Shown: piece by piece, positions 34,273-46,058 of the stretch
How the letters are laid out: every line of letters starts with the position of its first letter
Position numbering within the stretch: the first letter of the stretch is position 1
Assembly (NCBI RefSeq): GCF_000247695.1
Contig: NW_004624743.1
Coordinates: 8,787,521-8,851,520, forward strand
Source of the DNA: Heterocephalus glaber
Lineage: Eukaryota; Chordata; Mammalia; Rodentia; Bathyergidae
Direction of reading: 5' to 3'
Length of the DNA stretch: 64,000 nucleotides
Position numbers and translations under genes: made by a program
The notes under the pieces: model-generated
What the model was told of the DNA's origin: nothing
The model's input: only the letters and a program-made list of their open reading frames with translations
The model's database searches: none

Positions 34273-36630
34273 ATCCTTTGATTTTCTTATTTCTATATAA
34301 AAGTACAGTTCTGTGTTCCTAAGTGGTGGCAATGTGGTCAGAGGAGTTACAGAATGTCCCTTACTAATACATGGGTTATTTTCAGAGGGAGGTTAAACTG
34401 TGCTCAGGTCATGCTGAAATTAATATTTCACGTAATTTCCTGGTGTTTTACTTCCATGAAGGTTGGAATCGGTGCTCCAGGGTATATAGAGAGATGCACT
34501 ATGGTGTGTTGCCCTGGAAAAATATCCTGGTGACATTTGAAAATGTCCATAAGAGAGGGGGAAACAGAGTCCAGGCGGTTCATCTCGTGTCATGCTTGAA
34601 AGACCATTGGTTATACTTAAAGGAGCTGACTCAGGAATGCTGTGACATCCTTTGACTGAGAATTCTCTTATTTTTCTGGATTTCTGTCTCCTTCTTAATG
34701 GTATTTTAATGCAGTTTTTGTGTTCAATTATAATAGTGTTGCTAAATACAGTAGGTCTGATTCCACAGAAGAAGAATAGTTTTTTCAAAATCAGCATTTT
34801 CCTGCTGATTTGCCAGCTGTTTCAATAAATACTCATCTCCCAACTTCAAATGAGTATATTGCACTCTTACTAAATATAAATGCAATCCATAGCTACTGTA
34901 TTCTGGCTTTTGAGTTCTTCTTAAAACCAAACACAAATCCTGCATTGTGAGGGACTCCTTTCCCAGCTACGTGCAGGTGATTTTGCTGACTCAGGTGTCC
35001 TGAAAAATAATCAGTGATTGTTTTTTCAGTCATTTCTTCCCAATGAACACGCTTAAGGATGGATAAACAATTATTGCTTTTTCCTATGGCTTTGGCAGAT
35101 CTATTATTTCTATCACAAAAGCATAGGCAATCATTAGTCAGAGGAGCCAAAATTTACAATGGTAATAATATATATCTTATCTGTTTTGTTAAGCCCTGCC
35201 TGGTGAGATAGGATCAAATATATGATTGATTGCAAGCAAAACTTGTGACTTTTGGACATAAAAGAGAAGTATGATAGATTGATTTAGCATTGAGATAAAC
35301 TATAAGGGTAGCACATAGCGCTTCAGTATAAAATTTGTACTATTATACGCTAATACGATAATCCTGGCTGCCAACCAGCAGGGACCTAAAACTGTTTTTT
35401 TCAGAACTATTTTTCTAACAGTTCTCAGTGAATTGTATGTGTACATTTTTCTTATTTTTAATCACCAATATGAGAACTACAAGCAATTAAGTCTTTCAAT
35501 CTCTCCTAACAATAGTGAAAAGACAGCAATAGTAATTGCAGTAAGCATATTTGTTAGTGTTTGTATTTAGAAAAATACTAGTTGGTCTTTTATTTGACAG
35601 AAACTAAAGCTGAGGAATTGTTACCGAAACAAATACAATTCAAAAGCAAAGTTGCTTCACTTAAAAAATTGTTTGCAAGTCTGTGCTTTTGAGTAAACAT
35701 TTCTATCCAGTAGAATGGTTGGGAGAACTAAAGGAAAGTTCAGACTGCTGGGCTTTCAGACAGCCACCCTGGCTGCTTGTTTGTGGATTGATAATGGTGT
35801 TCTCCGTAACTGTGTCTCCGTAGCCAGGGGCCCTGGCTTGCCCAACTGCTTGCCCACACCCTCCGAAGATGGGAAAAATGTACACCCTAAGGTACTGGGC
35901 CTGTGTATTGGACTCTAAGACATGTGGGTGGCCAGGACCAAACAGCCAGAAAACACACTTACTTGGTAACGTGCTGTTTGCACAAAATGACAGTGGTGGC
36001 CCACCCTGAACTCTGGATACACAGACTACCTACACATCAGAACCCTTCTGATGGGGCAAGGAGCAGGAATGCAAACAACCAGGTACTGACTACTTAGGCC
36101 ACTTTGGGTTGTTGGTTTTTGTCAAAAAAACTGGCCGTTTAAATGAATTCAATCATTTTTAAAATCAGTTTGTGGATGCAGACACAACCACAGTCTAACA
36201 TAGTTGACATTCTTTTCCTTGCAGCTGGGATTAGAAATTAGACACTTTTTTAGACTCATATCCATTCACAGCCCATTTTCTTTGCATACTTTATGGTCTG
36301 AGATTTCTGAAATAAATCTTATATGCAAAGTTTGATTTAAAATGTTTTAAGTCAATGTAATTGGAATTGTTTACAGAATTTTCTCTAGCTTTTATCAGAT
36401 GATCATCATACTTACTTTAAATCATACATATTTGGAGACAGTCCGAGGTTTAGCATGAGGGTTATACATAGAAAGTCTAGTTTCATATAATTTTTACACC
36501 TCATCCAGAAATTTGGGTGCTGCAAATAAAATCTGCAGTTTGAAGAAGAGATATTTTTCTAATTGTTTACAAAATACCTGCTTAGAATTTTTCAAATGAC
36601 TCTGGGTTTTTTTTGCCATTTAGAAGGCAA
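34273..36630. other. Unique intergenic sequence
   Basis: About 2.3 kb with no recognised repeat. The 35690-36100 part is richer in GC and has short open frames on both strands, without motifs. Confidence 0.4.
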
Positions 36631-36634
36631 TTCT

Positions 36635-36775
36635 TTTTTATCTCCCCACCATGGGAGTGCCAGCTCTCTGAAAGCAGGGACTTAGTTTATGTTTCTCATG
36701 CTTGTATGTACACTGTCTAGAGCAATGCTTGCCTGGAAGCATGTGCTTATGAAATAAATCTTATATTCAAGCATG
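36635..36775 (+). mobile_element. L2 3'-end fragment, sense
   Basis: ATCTCCCCACCATGGGAGTG, then CTGAAAGCAGGGACTTAG, then GTCTAGAGCAATGCTTGCCTGG match the L2 tail. Confidence 0.65.
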
Positions 36776-36784
36776 CGATAAATT

Positions 36785-38080
36785 TTATTACGTGCATAAT
36801 GCATTCTAGATACCAAGCCTGCATTCTGGAGACCAAGCAAAATATAAGTTTACTATAATAGAGAAGCTGACATCCAGTGAAAAGATAAATAAATTATTAT
36901 AATATATGACATTCTCTTACCTGTTATTAATTTCCAGGTGTAAACATGTAAAACTTTACATAACAACATGGAAAGGCAACACAAAGAAAAAGCTTCTTCT
37001 CAAAATAAGGCAAAAAGGGCTGGAGATTTAGCTCAGTGTTTCCCCCGCCTGCCTCACAAGCGCAATGACCTGAGTTCGATCCCAGGTACCAAAAAAAAAA
37101 TCATAAGGCAAATAGGGAAAATGATCTATAATAAATGATGGCTTTGCTAAGATTTTAAGGATGAACAAGTATTTACTAAATACAGGGCAGCAAATGAACG
37201 ACTGGAAGAATTAGTAGGCAACTGAACCTTGAAATCATGTAAACTCTGTTTTTTTTATAATGCACTGTTATTTGAAGTGAATGACAACCAACAAAAGTCT
37301 GTTGATAGAAATACAGCATAAAAGAGTGTGTTTTAGAAAGATTGTTGAGCTCAGAGTGAAGAACACTGGAACCAAGAAAGATAATCATTGGGAAATAATG
37401 TGGATTTAAAATAAGGCAATGACTTAGAAGCCAGACAGACTTATGTAGATTTGAGAGATATTTAGTACCTAGGATGAAAAGAATTCAAATTTACAAAATG
37501 GGAAAGAGAGAGGTAAGGGTAATTCCCAAAATTAGGCTAGGAAAATCGGGTGGATAGAGTTAGAAAATAGGATACATGGAGAAGATTGTAGGGTGGTAAA
37601 TGCTCAGGAAAAATTGTAAAACTAATTTGGAGCATGTCAAACTTGAGACATCAGTGCACACAAACATAGAAAGGGAGAAACATGGTGCAGAGCGGAGTGA
37701 TGCGGAAAGGGAGAAGAGACATGTGGTCTTCGTGTAGAGATGGAAGGAGGCTCCGGGGAAATGGCAGCATGAGAAGAAAGCTGAGGTCTGGATCCTGAAG
37801 ACTTCCAAAGAATAAAACAACACCAGGGGCAGGGAAGCCATCTAAGTAGAGATCACAAGGGTAAGAAAAGAGAACATTGAGGAAGGCAGTGAGAGAAGAG
37901 AATTTTAAGGGAGATATGGACTCTGTAAAGGGACACCAAAATCAGATAAGATAAAAACAGAAAAAAGTTTAATGATGGAGGTAAGGCTTTAGCAACTAGG
38001 AATTTTTTGAAGTAAGTCTTGAATAGCACATGAAAGACAAATGACAGAAAATCATTCTGGAATGTGTTTTCCAACACAGC
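36785..38080 (-). mobile_element. L2 element, antisense, interrupted by an ID
   Basis: The reversed L2 tail begins near 36785 (GCATTCTAGATACCAAGCC … GAGAAGCTGACATCC). The reversed L2 body can be followed by GGAGCATGTCAAACTTGAGAC near 37631, GTGTAGAGATGGAAGG near 37733 and further landmarks to about 38080. An ID copy lies inside (37018-37100). No coding capacity remains. Confidence 0.6.
37018..37100 (+). mobile_element. ID-type SINE, sense
   Basis: GGGCTGGAGATTTAGCTCAG (A-box), GAGTTCGATCCCAGG (intact B-box) and an A-tail. The direct repeat ATAAGGCAAA lies at 37005-37014 and 37103-37112. Both pol III boxes look intact. Confidence 0.9.
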
Positions 38081-38905
38081 AGCAGAGTGTTAATCCTATG
38101 GAACTCTTGGTACCTTGTGTCTTACATGTTTAGTAAGATTGCTTGTTACTATCTGCAACCAGTGCTCAAGTTTGTCCAAACATGCTATCTCTGTTGGCTT
38201 TCGCTTCTACTAAACACCTCTTCGGGACCCATGGTAGAAGGGTGGATGGATGGATGGATAGAGAGATGGTATGGTAGGGATAGGAGAAGAGACCAAACCA
38301 GTAGTCTGCTGAGCCTGGCTTTGGGATTTACTTTTCTGTTTGCTGGGAAAATGTGCTATCACAAGTCTGAGCCTGCAATTACTTATCTCTAGCACAGAAA
38401 TGGTCACCTCTGAGCTTTTTCAGTTTGACAGAATGGTTAAGAGTTTTGAAAAAGATTATACATTTTATATTCCTATACAATCAAACTATTCTTTACCTAG
38501 CGCTGGGTACATCATGGAATCTAGAAGGATATAGTTCAACTGCAGCTCATGCAATCAATCCTTTAAATCAATAATACTCCCATAGGCTGGATAATCCTTT
38601 GGGCGGGAAAATCTTCTTATGTAAGGTTCATTCTAGTTATAATGAATGTTTTTAAAGATAATTTCACATGTAAAATATTTTGAAAAAATTAAAATTTTCT
38701 AAAGAACAAATTCAGAAATGGTACCCAATTACTTAAAACCTTTAATTTTATCCTCTTTAATTTGCCACTAGATGCAATGCAGTCTTTACACCTTGCACAG
38801 CAATGGTTTCAGGTGTGGTCAGAGCTAAGTAATTAAATAGTCAGATGTGTTGAAACATTCTACCTAACACAGTGATGCTCATAATAGCATATAAGGCTCT
38901 GTGTT
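38081..38905. other. Unique sequence
   Basis: No gene. A short (GGAT)n patch lies near 38242-38258. Confidence 0.4.
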
Positions 38906-38909
38906 TACT

Positions 38910-39020
38910 TTTTACAGAAGAGAAATCTCTTGCTCAGAGAAATCAAGTCAATTTTCTTCCAAGGTAACAGGTAAATGGAATTGGACTCAGATTGTCCTGA
39001 TTCTTTTCAACATGATGCTC
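38910..39020 (-). mobile_element. MIR-like fragment, antisense
   Basis: AGAAATCTCTTGCTCAGAGAAATC, then AACAGGTAAATGGAATTGGAC follows the reversed MIR core. Diverged. Confidence 0.5.
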
Positions 39021-39045
39021 TGTACTCTGTCTTCCAACAGTATGC

Positions 39046-39046
39046 C

Positions 39047-39105
<59 letters not shown>
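39046..39105. repeat. (GA)n microsatellite
   Basis: Long, nearly pure GA run. Confidence 0.95.
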
Positions 39106-39108
<3 letters not shown>

Positions 39109-39629
39109 CAGAGGGAATAGAAAGAGGCAGAATAAACAAGAAAAATATATACAGAAGGGAACATCCAGCAATAATTACTAATTACTATCTGGTCTGAAAA
39201 ACTGAATATACATTCAAAGACTGAATTTAAATATATTCACAAATGCTTGTATACTGACTATATTCATGATAATATGCTGACTATTCTCAAATCTACTGAT
39301 GTTTGTTCATGTCCATGTCTCTGATTTTCAGGACCTTGTTTAGTACTTCTTAGACATCTGTGTGTCCAACCCCAGGTACATCCTTCCAGATTAACAGGCC
39401 AAAAGTTAAATTCCTAAAAGCCCTAACCAGGTTTCTCTTCACATGAAACTGTTGTTCCCTTTGCAAGAAATTACGTAATACTCAATGTAGGCAATAGGTA
39501 TTTGCCAAAAACATCTGGTCCATTCATCATCTAAATAACCATAAATTCCCATCGATGTACTTTGTAATATTTTTTCCCAGCTCTAATCATACTGCTTTCA
39601 ATCAGGTTTCATTTTCTTCTACCCAAACC
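39106..39629. other. Unique sequence
   Basis: No recognisable feature. Confidence 0.35.
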
Positions 39630-39694
39630 CCTAGAATTTTGATTTATTCAAAAAATACTTCTGCGAGATACTGCTTTCTGGGGATACAAATGTG
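39630..39694 (-). mobile_element. L2 3'-end, antisense, left part
   Basis: TTTATTCAAAAAATACTTCTG, then CTTTCTGGGGATACAAATGTG is the reversed L2 tail. Its continuation (CCCTTGCCTTCCTTAACTTATATTC) lies beyond the L1, at 41480. Confidence 0.65.
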
Positions 39695-41475
39695 ATAAAA
39701 ACAGCATGATACTGGCAAAGAAACAGACCTGAGGACCAGTGGAACAGATTAGAAGATGCAGAAACAAAGCCAGACACACTCAGCCATCTCATCTTCGATA
39801 AAGGAGCCAAACAGCCTCACTGGAGGAAAGATAGCCTCTTTAATAAATGGTGCTGGAAAAATTGGGCTTCAACTTGCCAAAGATTAAAACTAGACCTATA
39901 GTCTCTCACTGTGCACTAAACTAAAATCAAAATGGATTAAAGATCTAAATATTAAAACAGAAACTCTGAACCAGTTGGAACAGAGGTTAGGTAGAACCCT
40001 TGAAGACATCGGTGTAGGAAACGATTTTATGAACAAAACCTCAGTTGCCCGTGAGCTAACACAAACAATCAATAAGTGGGATCTTTTCTTATTAAAAGGC
40101 TTCTGCACAGCAAGAGAAACAACCAGCAGTGTGAAGAGACAACCCACAATGTGGGAAAAAATCTTCACCTCCTCTTCCTCAGACAAAGGTCTACTATCTC
40201 GAATCTATAAAGAACTTAAGAAGATCAGACCTCCCAAATTTAAAGACCCAATCAAAAAATGGGCATCTGAAATGAACAGACATTTCTCACACAAAGAAGT
40301 AGAAATAGCAAATAAATATATGAAAAAATGTTCAACATCACTGGTCATTCGAGAGATGCAAATGAAAACAAAGCTGAGATTCCACTTCACTCCAGAAAGA
40401 ATGGCTGCTATCAAGAAATCAAACAATAACAAATGCTGGTGGGGCTGTGGGGAAAGAGGAACCCTGCTCCACTGCTGGTGGGAGTGTAGACTGGTGCAAG
40501 CACTGTGGAAATCAGTATGGAGGTACCTCAAAGAACTAGGACTGGAAGTCCCATTTGACCCCCCTATTCCACTGCTGGGGATCTTCCCCAAAGAATTAAA
40601 AGAATCATACCACAGTGATATCTGTGCACCCGTGTTCATAGCAGCACAGTTTGTAATAGCTAAAACTTGGAACCAGCCCAAATGCCCATCAACTGGAGAC
40701 TGGATAAAGAAAATGTGTTTTTTTTATAAAATGGAGTACTACTTAGCCATAAAAAATGAGAAATTAGAGACATTTATAGCTAAGTGGATGCACATTGAGG
40801 CAATACTCTTAAGTGAAATAAATAGGACACACGTGTAAATACTGAATAGTTTCTCTGGTGTGAGAAACTAAAAGTGTAAATAAGGACTAAATGTGTAATA
40901 GGTAATGTGAAATAGGAAGAAAAGGGGCCAAGAGGAAGGAAGTGGGAGAGCTAGAGGAAAGGATAGAAGGGAATGGGATTAATATGAGAAAATGGAAAAA
41001 TAGGAACAAGATCTTTGTAAATAAGGAGGAATGGAGGGGTTGAAGGGAGGGCTGGGCAAGGGTGAAAAATAAGAACCAAGAGAGACTATGTAAAGATGCA
41101 AATTTCCAATGATGAATGTCATTATATTGCATACCTAAAATGTACCAATGATTAGAATGAATAATCGATAATGCAAAATAGGAAGAAAAGGTCCAAAGGG
41201 GTAGGGGTATTGGGAGGGGCAGGGGAAAGGAAAGAAGGGAAAGGAAAAATGCTGAGAAATGGAAAAAAATGGAAATAAAGTCTTTGTAAATAGGGAAGGG
41301 TGGAGGGGGTGAAGGGAGGGCTGGAAATGGGGAAAAAATAAGAACCAAGATGCATCATGTAAAGGTACAATTCCCAATGAGAAACGTAATTGTGTTGTAT
41401 ACCTACAATGTACCAATGAAAGAATTTAATACAAAAATAAATCAAATTCTTCATACTCTAAAAAAAAAAAAAAAA
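39695..41475 (+). mobile_element. 5'-truncated L1, sense, with duplicated 3' UTR
   Basis: L1 from the C-terminal part of ORF2 to the poly-A tail. ORF2 starts near ACAGCATGATACTGGC and has in-frame stops at 39899-39901 and 39917-39919. It is then open from 39975 to 40838, including the cysteine-rich C-terminal segment ([19 protein letters not shown]). This is a non-autonomous remnant. The 3' UTR consists of two related purine-rich units (about 40890-41160 and 41165-41430). An A-run ends the copy at 41459-41475. It has split an older L2. Confidence 0.93.
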
Positions 41476-41540
41476 AGAAAACCCTTGCCTTCCTTAACTT
41501 ATATTCTGATAGGAAGAAATATAAAACAAACAATAAATAA
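41476..41540 (-). mobile_element. L2 3'-end, antisense, right part
   Basis: CCCTTGCCTTCCTTAACTTATATTC and AAACAAACAATAAATAAG continue the L2 interrupted by the L1 at 39695. Confidence 0.6.
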
Positions 41541-42217
41541 GTTGTGTACACGTTGAAAGATGCCGAGTGCTATGTGATCTCATCCTTCTGATCTGCACTT
41601 GCTATGTTACAGGATTTAACTCTGCAAAGGTAAATTCACTGTATCAGGCCCCTACTGACTTCAAGACCCTATTTCTTCTCGTGGCACTTAAGAGCTATGT
41701 GAACTGACTACCTGCTCAAATATCAAGCCATGTCCTTTAGCATCTTTCGGCATGGTGTGTTTCATTGTTATGAAACTATTTACAGTTTCCGATGTTCACT
41801 GTGATGCTTTATACATCTTCCATGTGCTGCTTTGTTCATTTACATTGCAACATCGCTTCTAATCCTTTTTCTAGGCAAATTCTCCGCAAAATTTAAGGAC
41901 TTGTCTCGTGTTACCTACTTTTCAAAGACTTTTTAGTACTCAAAGATAAGGGAGATTTGAGAGATTTACACCCCTTTTCATCCCAATAGTTTCCCATGTC
42001 CATTTCTGTCCTTCTACTTGTGATATAAGGAATCTTTCCTTACATAATTCCCTACCTGTATTAGTCCCTAAGGACCTGATCTGCAGGGACATTTATGTTA
42101 CTTGTATCTAACTAACTGCTTGTCATGAAGTATGTCCTACATTTGCTAAGGGAACAAATGAATGTATACTGAAAAGTTTAAAACTGTCAACACCAGGACT
42201 TTATGCTACAGTAACTT
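41541..42217. other. Mostly unique sequence, possible L2 tail
   Basis: Near 42000-42165 the order TTTCTGTCCTTCTACTTGTG … AGGAACAAATGAATG may be a sense L2 fragment. Otherwise nothing is recognised. Confidence 0.35.
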
Positions 42218-42233
42218 TAAAAATTAATTTTTC

Positions 42234-42334
42234 GGGACGGGGATTTAGCTCATTGGTTCCACCGCCTGCTGCTCAAGCTCAAGGACCTGAGTTCGATCCC
42301 CGGTACCAAAAAACAAAAAACAAAAAAAAACCCC
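42234..42334 (+). mobile_element. ID-type SINE, sense
   Basis: GGGGATTTAGCTCATTGG, GAGTTCGATCCCCGG and a tail of A with C interruptions. A perfect 16-bp direct repeat (TAAAAATTAATTTTTC) lies at 42218-42233 and 42335-42350. Confidence 0.95.
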
Positions 42335-42419
42335 TAAAAATTAATTTTTCTCCAAATTCCTTAAATTTCCTCAAAGAATTGATTAGTTATAGCTCACATT
42401 CACAGCCATACTTTATATG

Positions 42420-42540
42420 ACATGTACTGTCCTGATGACTTCGTATATTATTTATTTAATCCTCATAAGCAACATAGGAAGTACATAATACCATCCTTCT
42501 GATTTATAGGTGAGGAAACTGAGCAGCAGAGTATAAACAA
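42420..42540 (-). mobile_element. MIR SINE, antisense
   Basis: TTTATTTAATCCTCATAAGCAAC, then TTATAGGTGAGGAAACTGAGC is the reversed MIR tail and core. Confidence 0.75.
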
Positions 42541-43179
42541 ACCCTCACATCTGACTTCTGCCCTTTATCTTTCTATATTTCATAACCTTCACTTACTTAA
42601 TTGCATATTTATTAAGGCTGTCCTGAAAATTTAAGGACAATTAGAAACTCTTTGAAATAACTGATTTGATTGATATAGAGTAGGATATTGTATGTTTGCT
42701 ATTCCCAATCCTCACCTAAATCCCCCTTAAAGTTTTTTCAGAAAGTTAAAATTGCCATGCCTTCAATTTCTTTCATTTAAACCATTATATTTATTACTAA
42801 TTTACATGTGGTGAGTCTAGAGCTATTTATACTTCTTTTGACTGAGAGAAGGTATTTTGACATGAAATAATTTTATGTAAACTTAAATTTTTAAGTGTAT
42901 GTTTCTTATTACATGAAGACACTGCCTTTTGGACATAAAATTATTACCAAATAAGGCTATCTGCATGTGCTTGAATATGAAAGTATTTAACTGCATGACT
43001 TCAAATATATAGGACATTCCTCTTTAAATAGAATTAAATGATTGCACATAAATGTAAACTTGCTATATTATATTTATACTTTTCATTTTAGATGCTGGAA
43101 AAAAGGACTCAACTTTAAAAAGAAAATATGATATTTGTAAAAATTTATTCACCTTTTACTTCCATTTTCTCTTACACAG
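42541..43179. other. Unique AT-rich sequence
   Basis: No recognised repeat or gene. It ends in a strong pyrimidine tract (see the next entry). Confidence 0.35.
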
Positions 43180-43294
43180 GCCCTTGCTAAATATAACTGT
43201 AGATATGAGAAAGAAAGAGAGAATCCTCTGCATTATACTTTTCATTTGTCTTGCAAAGCCCTAGCAAAACTGAAAAGAAAATTAAAAAGAGAAG
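43180..43294 (+). other. Candidate unannotated exon (115 nt)
   Basis: A long pyrimidine tract ending CTCTTACACAG is a strong acceptor. At the other end AGAGAAG|GTAGGT is a good donor. Between them 115 nt are open in one frame (starting at 43180), giving a lysine-rich stretch of about 38 residues with no domain I know. The other two frames contain stops. No repeat family is recognised. It could be an exon of a long non-coding RNA or of an unseen gene, or a chance pair of splice consensus sites, of which a 64-kb window holds several. Confidence 0.3.
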
Positions 43295-45284
43295 GTAGGT
43301 CTCTGATGTAATCACCAGATAACTGATTCTGTTCTCACCTTTAGGTTATCAGATGGGAGAATTTTAGACACCAGTAAATTGCTGGTGGTCATACTATGGA
43401 AATTAGAGAGGCATTCCAAGGGGCATTCTGAAAACCAAGGTCTTTATTTCAAAAAATAAATATGATGTGAATAAAAAAGAAAAAGGAAACACACAGTGAA
43501 CAAACACATAGCCTGATGTCAAGCAGCATACCTGCTAAACTTATTTTCAAAGGCATCCTGTGTGAGTCCTAGGCTCCCTGATCTAAGGAGAGTGTGAACA
43601 AAAAACATATTCTGCTCCCCTTCAACCTAAATTTACTGTGTAGTACCTGTAATCATTCTCATTATTGAAGATTTCAATGGTTAATTATACTTAATGCATG
43701 TTTGCTCTGTGCCTTTTGATAAACCACAAACACTTGAAATCTAAGCTTATGTTTGATGCATTTTGGTATCCTAATTATTAGAGCATCATGTCCATTTCAT
43801 ACTAAATACTCCATTAATGTGTAAATAGGTTAATGAGTGGATAAACAAATGTACATCTTTGGCAGTGGGATCACTGGCTTTGCTATGCTGAAGTCTGTTT
43901 AGTAATTAAGGACTGGAGCCTGGCAGTGTTGTATGTTGGCCGTGAGCATGTGGGTATGGTCAGCACAGTCTTCAAATGCTGACCCCCACCATACCTCCCC
44001 TCCTCTGAGCACCATCTCCTGTGTGGTGCTGGGTAGTTCTTCCCCATGGTTCATTCATGCTTCCTGCAGTGTGAATTGGTCATTGATAATTTATGCAGTT
44101 GTATTCATTTAATTTGAGCTTATCCAATCAGACTCTGTCTTCCTGGGTTTTCCTGGGTCACATAAAATCCTCAAGTGGAATGCCGCTGAAATAAATTATC
44201 AAACAAAAAATAGAATTCTAAAGGGGCAAACTTTAAAACTACTGCTGTTTAATTTAGTTCCTTCTTTGTTCAGTCCTGTTTACTTAGTTACTTCCTTAAA
44301 TTTCAAAAGTTTTTTTTCTATTTTTCAGCTCTTGCTTTTAAGCTAACCAGAGTATTTTTATGTCTTATCACCTGTTAAATATATAAATGAAAAATTAGGT
44401 CTCAACCTTTTCCTTTTCTCTTCCCATTCTCTATAGAGAGCTGACTGTCTTGGTTTGCATGTAATATTCTATCTTTGTGAAGTGCTCCCATTTTCAGCTC
44501 TGATTAAATTTTCAGGCCAGATTTCTAGTCCAAGAATGGCACAGGTGTATTCTTTTTAGACATTCTAAGATATTAAGAGGTATGGTAGGGTCAGAGATCT
44601 AAAAACAGTATCAAGGTTGTCATTTGGTAAGACAAATTCTTTGACAAGGAAGCTGAAGTTTTATTGTGATTTCTATGGTTACCATGTTCATCCCGAAGAT
44701 TAAAAAAAAAAAGAAAAAAAAGACCTGTTCTTTTGCAATTTTTTTTTTCATTTTTCCCTCAAGGAGAACAATCTGTTTCCTTTGAGTTTCTGTTATCTTT
44801 TTTCCCAGCCTTTTCTTATACTGTTCTGAAGAGCTATTTTACTAACATAAAACTGTTTAGACAGAGGTAATGCGGCACAGCCCTGGAACTTCAAACACCA
44901 AAACAAATAGAAAAAAAAGTGTCAGTAACAGCCTAAAAAAGTTCAGATATTCTTTCTGCTTGAATTAAAAACAAAATCTTGTGTTAAAGAATTTAAAATA
45001 GAGAGAAGCGTTTATTTAACAAAATGGCAAAGTAATACTGAATACTACTATTGCGATGATAGACTAACAGTAAGTAAATACTGTAGAATAAAATTAAAGA
45101 TCTTAATTTTTGTCATTTTATAATATTTATTGAAGAAATAATATATCCAGAAATTCAGAGACTCTTGAAATATTGAAATATATTTATTAGCCTTTGAATT
45201 TCCTGTGAATTGCACTTAATTTTGACAGGGTGATAATTGAAAAAAAAAAAACAAGAGAGAAAGGAAACAAAAAAACTTGAATGT
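43295..45284. other. Unique intergenic sequence
   Basis: About 2 kb with no recognised repeat. The 43860-44170 part is richer in GC and free of repeats. Confidence 0.4.
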
Positions 45285-45760
45285 TGACACACTTTATTGA
45301 TACAGCTAGGATTTTAGTTTTCCAAATTCGGTCTACTCACCCTTAGCAAAATACTAGCAAGTCTTAAACATTAAACATGCAACAGGTAACACATGCTTTG
45401 AAATTAAAATCATATAAAAACTTACATTATAATTACTGTCATGAAGACTGCACTGCCTAATTCAAAATCTAAAATCTAAAGCTCTAAATGTAATCTTCCT
45501 TTATAACCCAGAATATTACAGAGATTGCAGTTAAATCCTTTATATTTGTTAAAATCAAGTACTGGTCTGAAAATAACATGTACCGATTCTTTCTAAAATG
45601 TAAAGTAAAATATTTGATGCAGAAAAAAAAGAATATCAAATCCTATTTATTAAAATGTTTCACTGCATTCAGATACAGTACATCCTAATGATAATTCAGC
45701 GAATTGTGCTTCAATTGTGAAAGAATGGAGATTTCTAAGGCACGTGCAGCTTTAAAATTT
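45285..45760 (-). other. 3'-UTR-like sequence on the minus strand (weak)
   Basis: On the minus strand the stretch ends with ATCAATAAAGTGTGTCAAC, an AATAAA signal with a GU-rich context. It is AT-rich, unlike known repeats here. No coding exon was found beside it. It may be chance or a non-coding transcript end. Confidence 0.2.
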
Positions 45761-46058
45761 GAAGTTTACAAAGTATTTTGCACAAGTACATATAAATGAT
45801 TATAGTGGTAAATATTTGTTTTTGTTAATGCTACAACCATTAGTGAATGTGATGCTGATTTCTTTAGTGCAGACTAGGACTTACTCAAAATGCAATAGTG
45901 AGCATAAAGGTAAATGTCTCATAAATTCTGGACTCTACCCTGACAAAACTTACAACCAAGTAGAAAGTGATCATAATAAACTCCACTGTAATGTTTGAAA
46001 AATGCCATAATACTAGTACAAATAACATGTTCTTGAAATTCAGTGATGGGAAAATGTT
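45761..46058. other. Unique sequence
   Basis: No recognisable feature. Confidence 0.35.

Noticed and set aside
37018..37085. tRNA-like sequence with A- and B-boxes
   Set aside because: It is an ID SINE with A-tail and target duplication, not a tRNA gene. The cloverleaf is not maintained.
40205..40681. Minus-strand frame of 158 codons
   Set aside because: It is antisense to L1 ORF2. A very similar frame recurs at 61170-61478 for the same reason.
41135..41454. Leucine/phenylalanine-rich minus-strand frames that look like membrane proteins
   Set aside because: They are the complement of the purine-rich L1 3' UTR. The same pseudo-protein appears at every L1 3' end in the window (for example 3589-3823, 28602-28901, 61607-62158).
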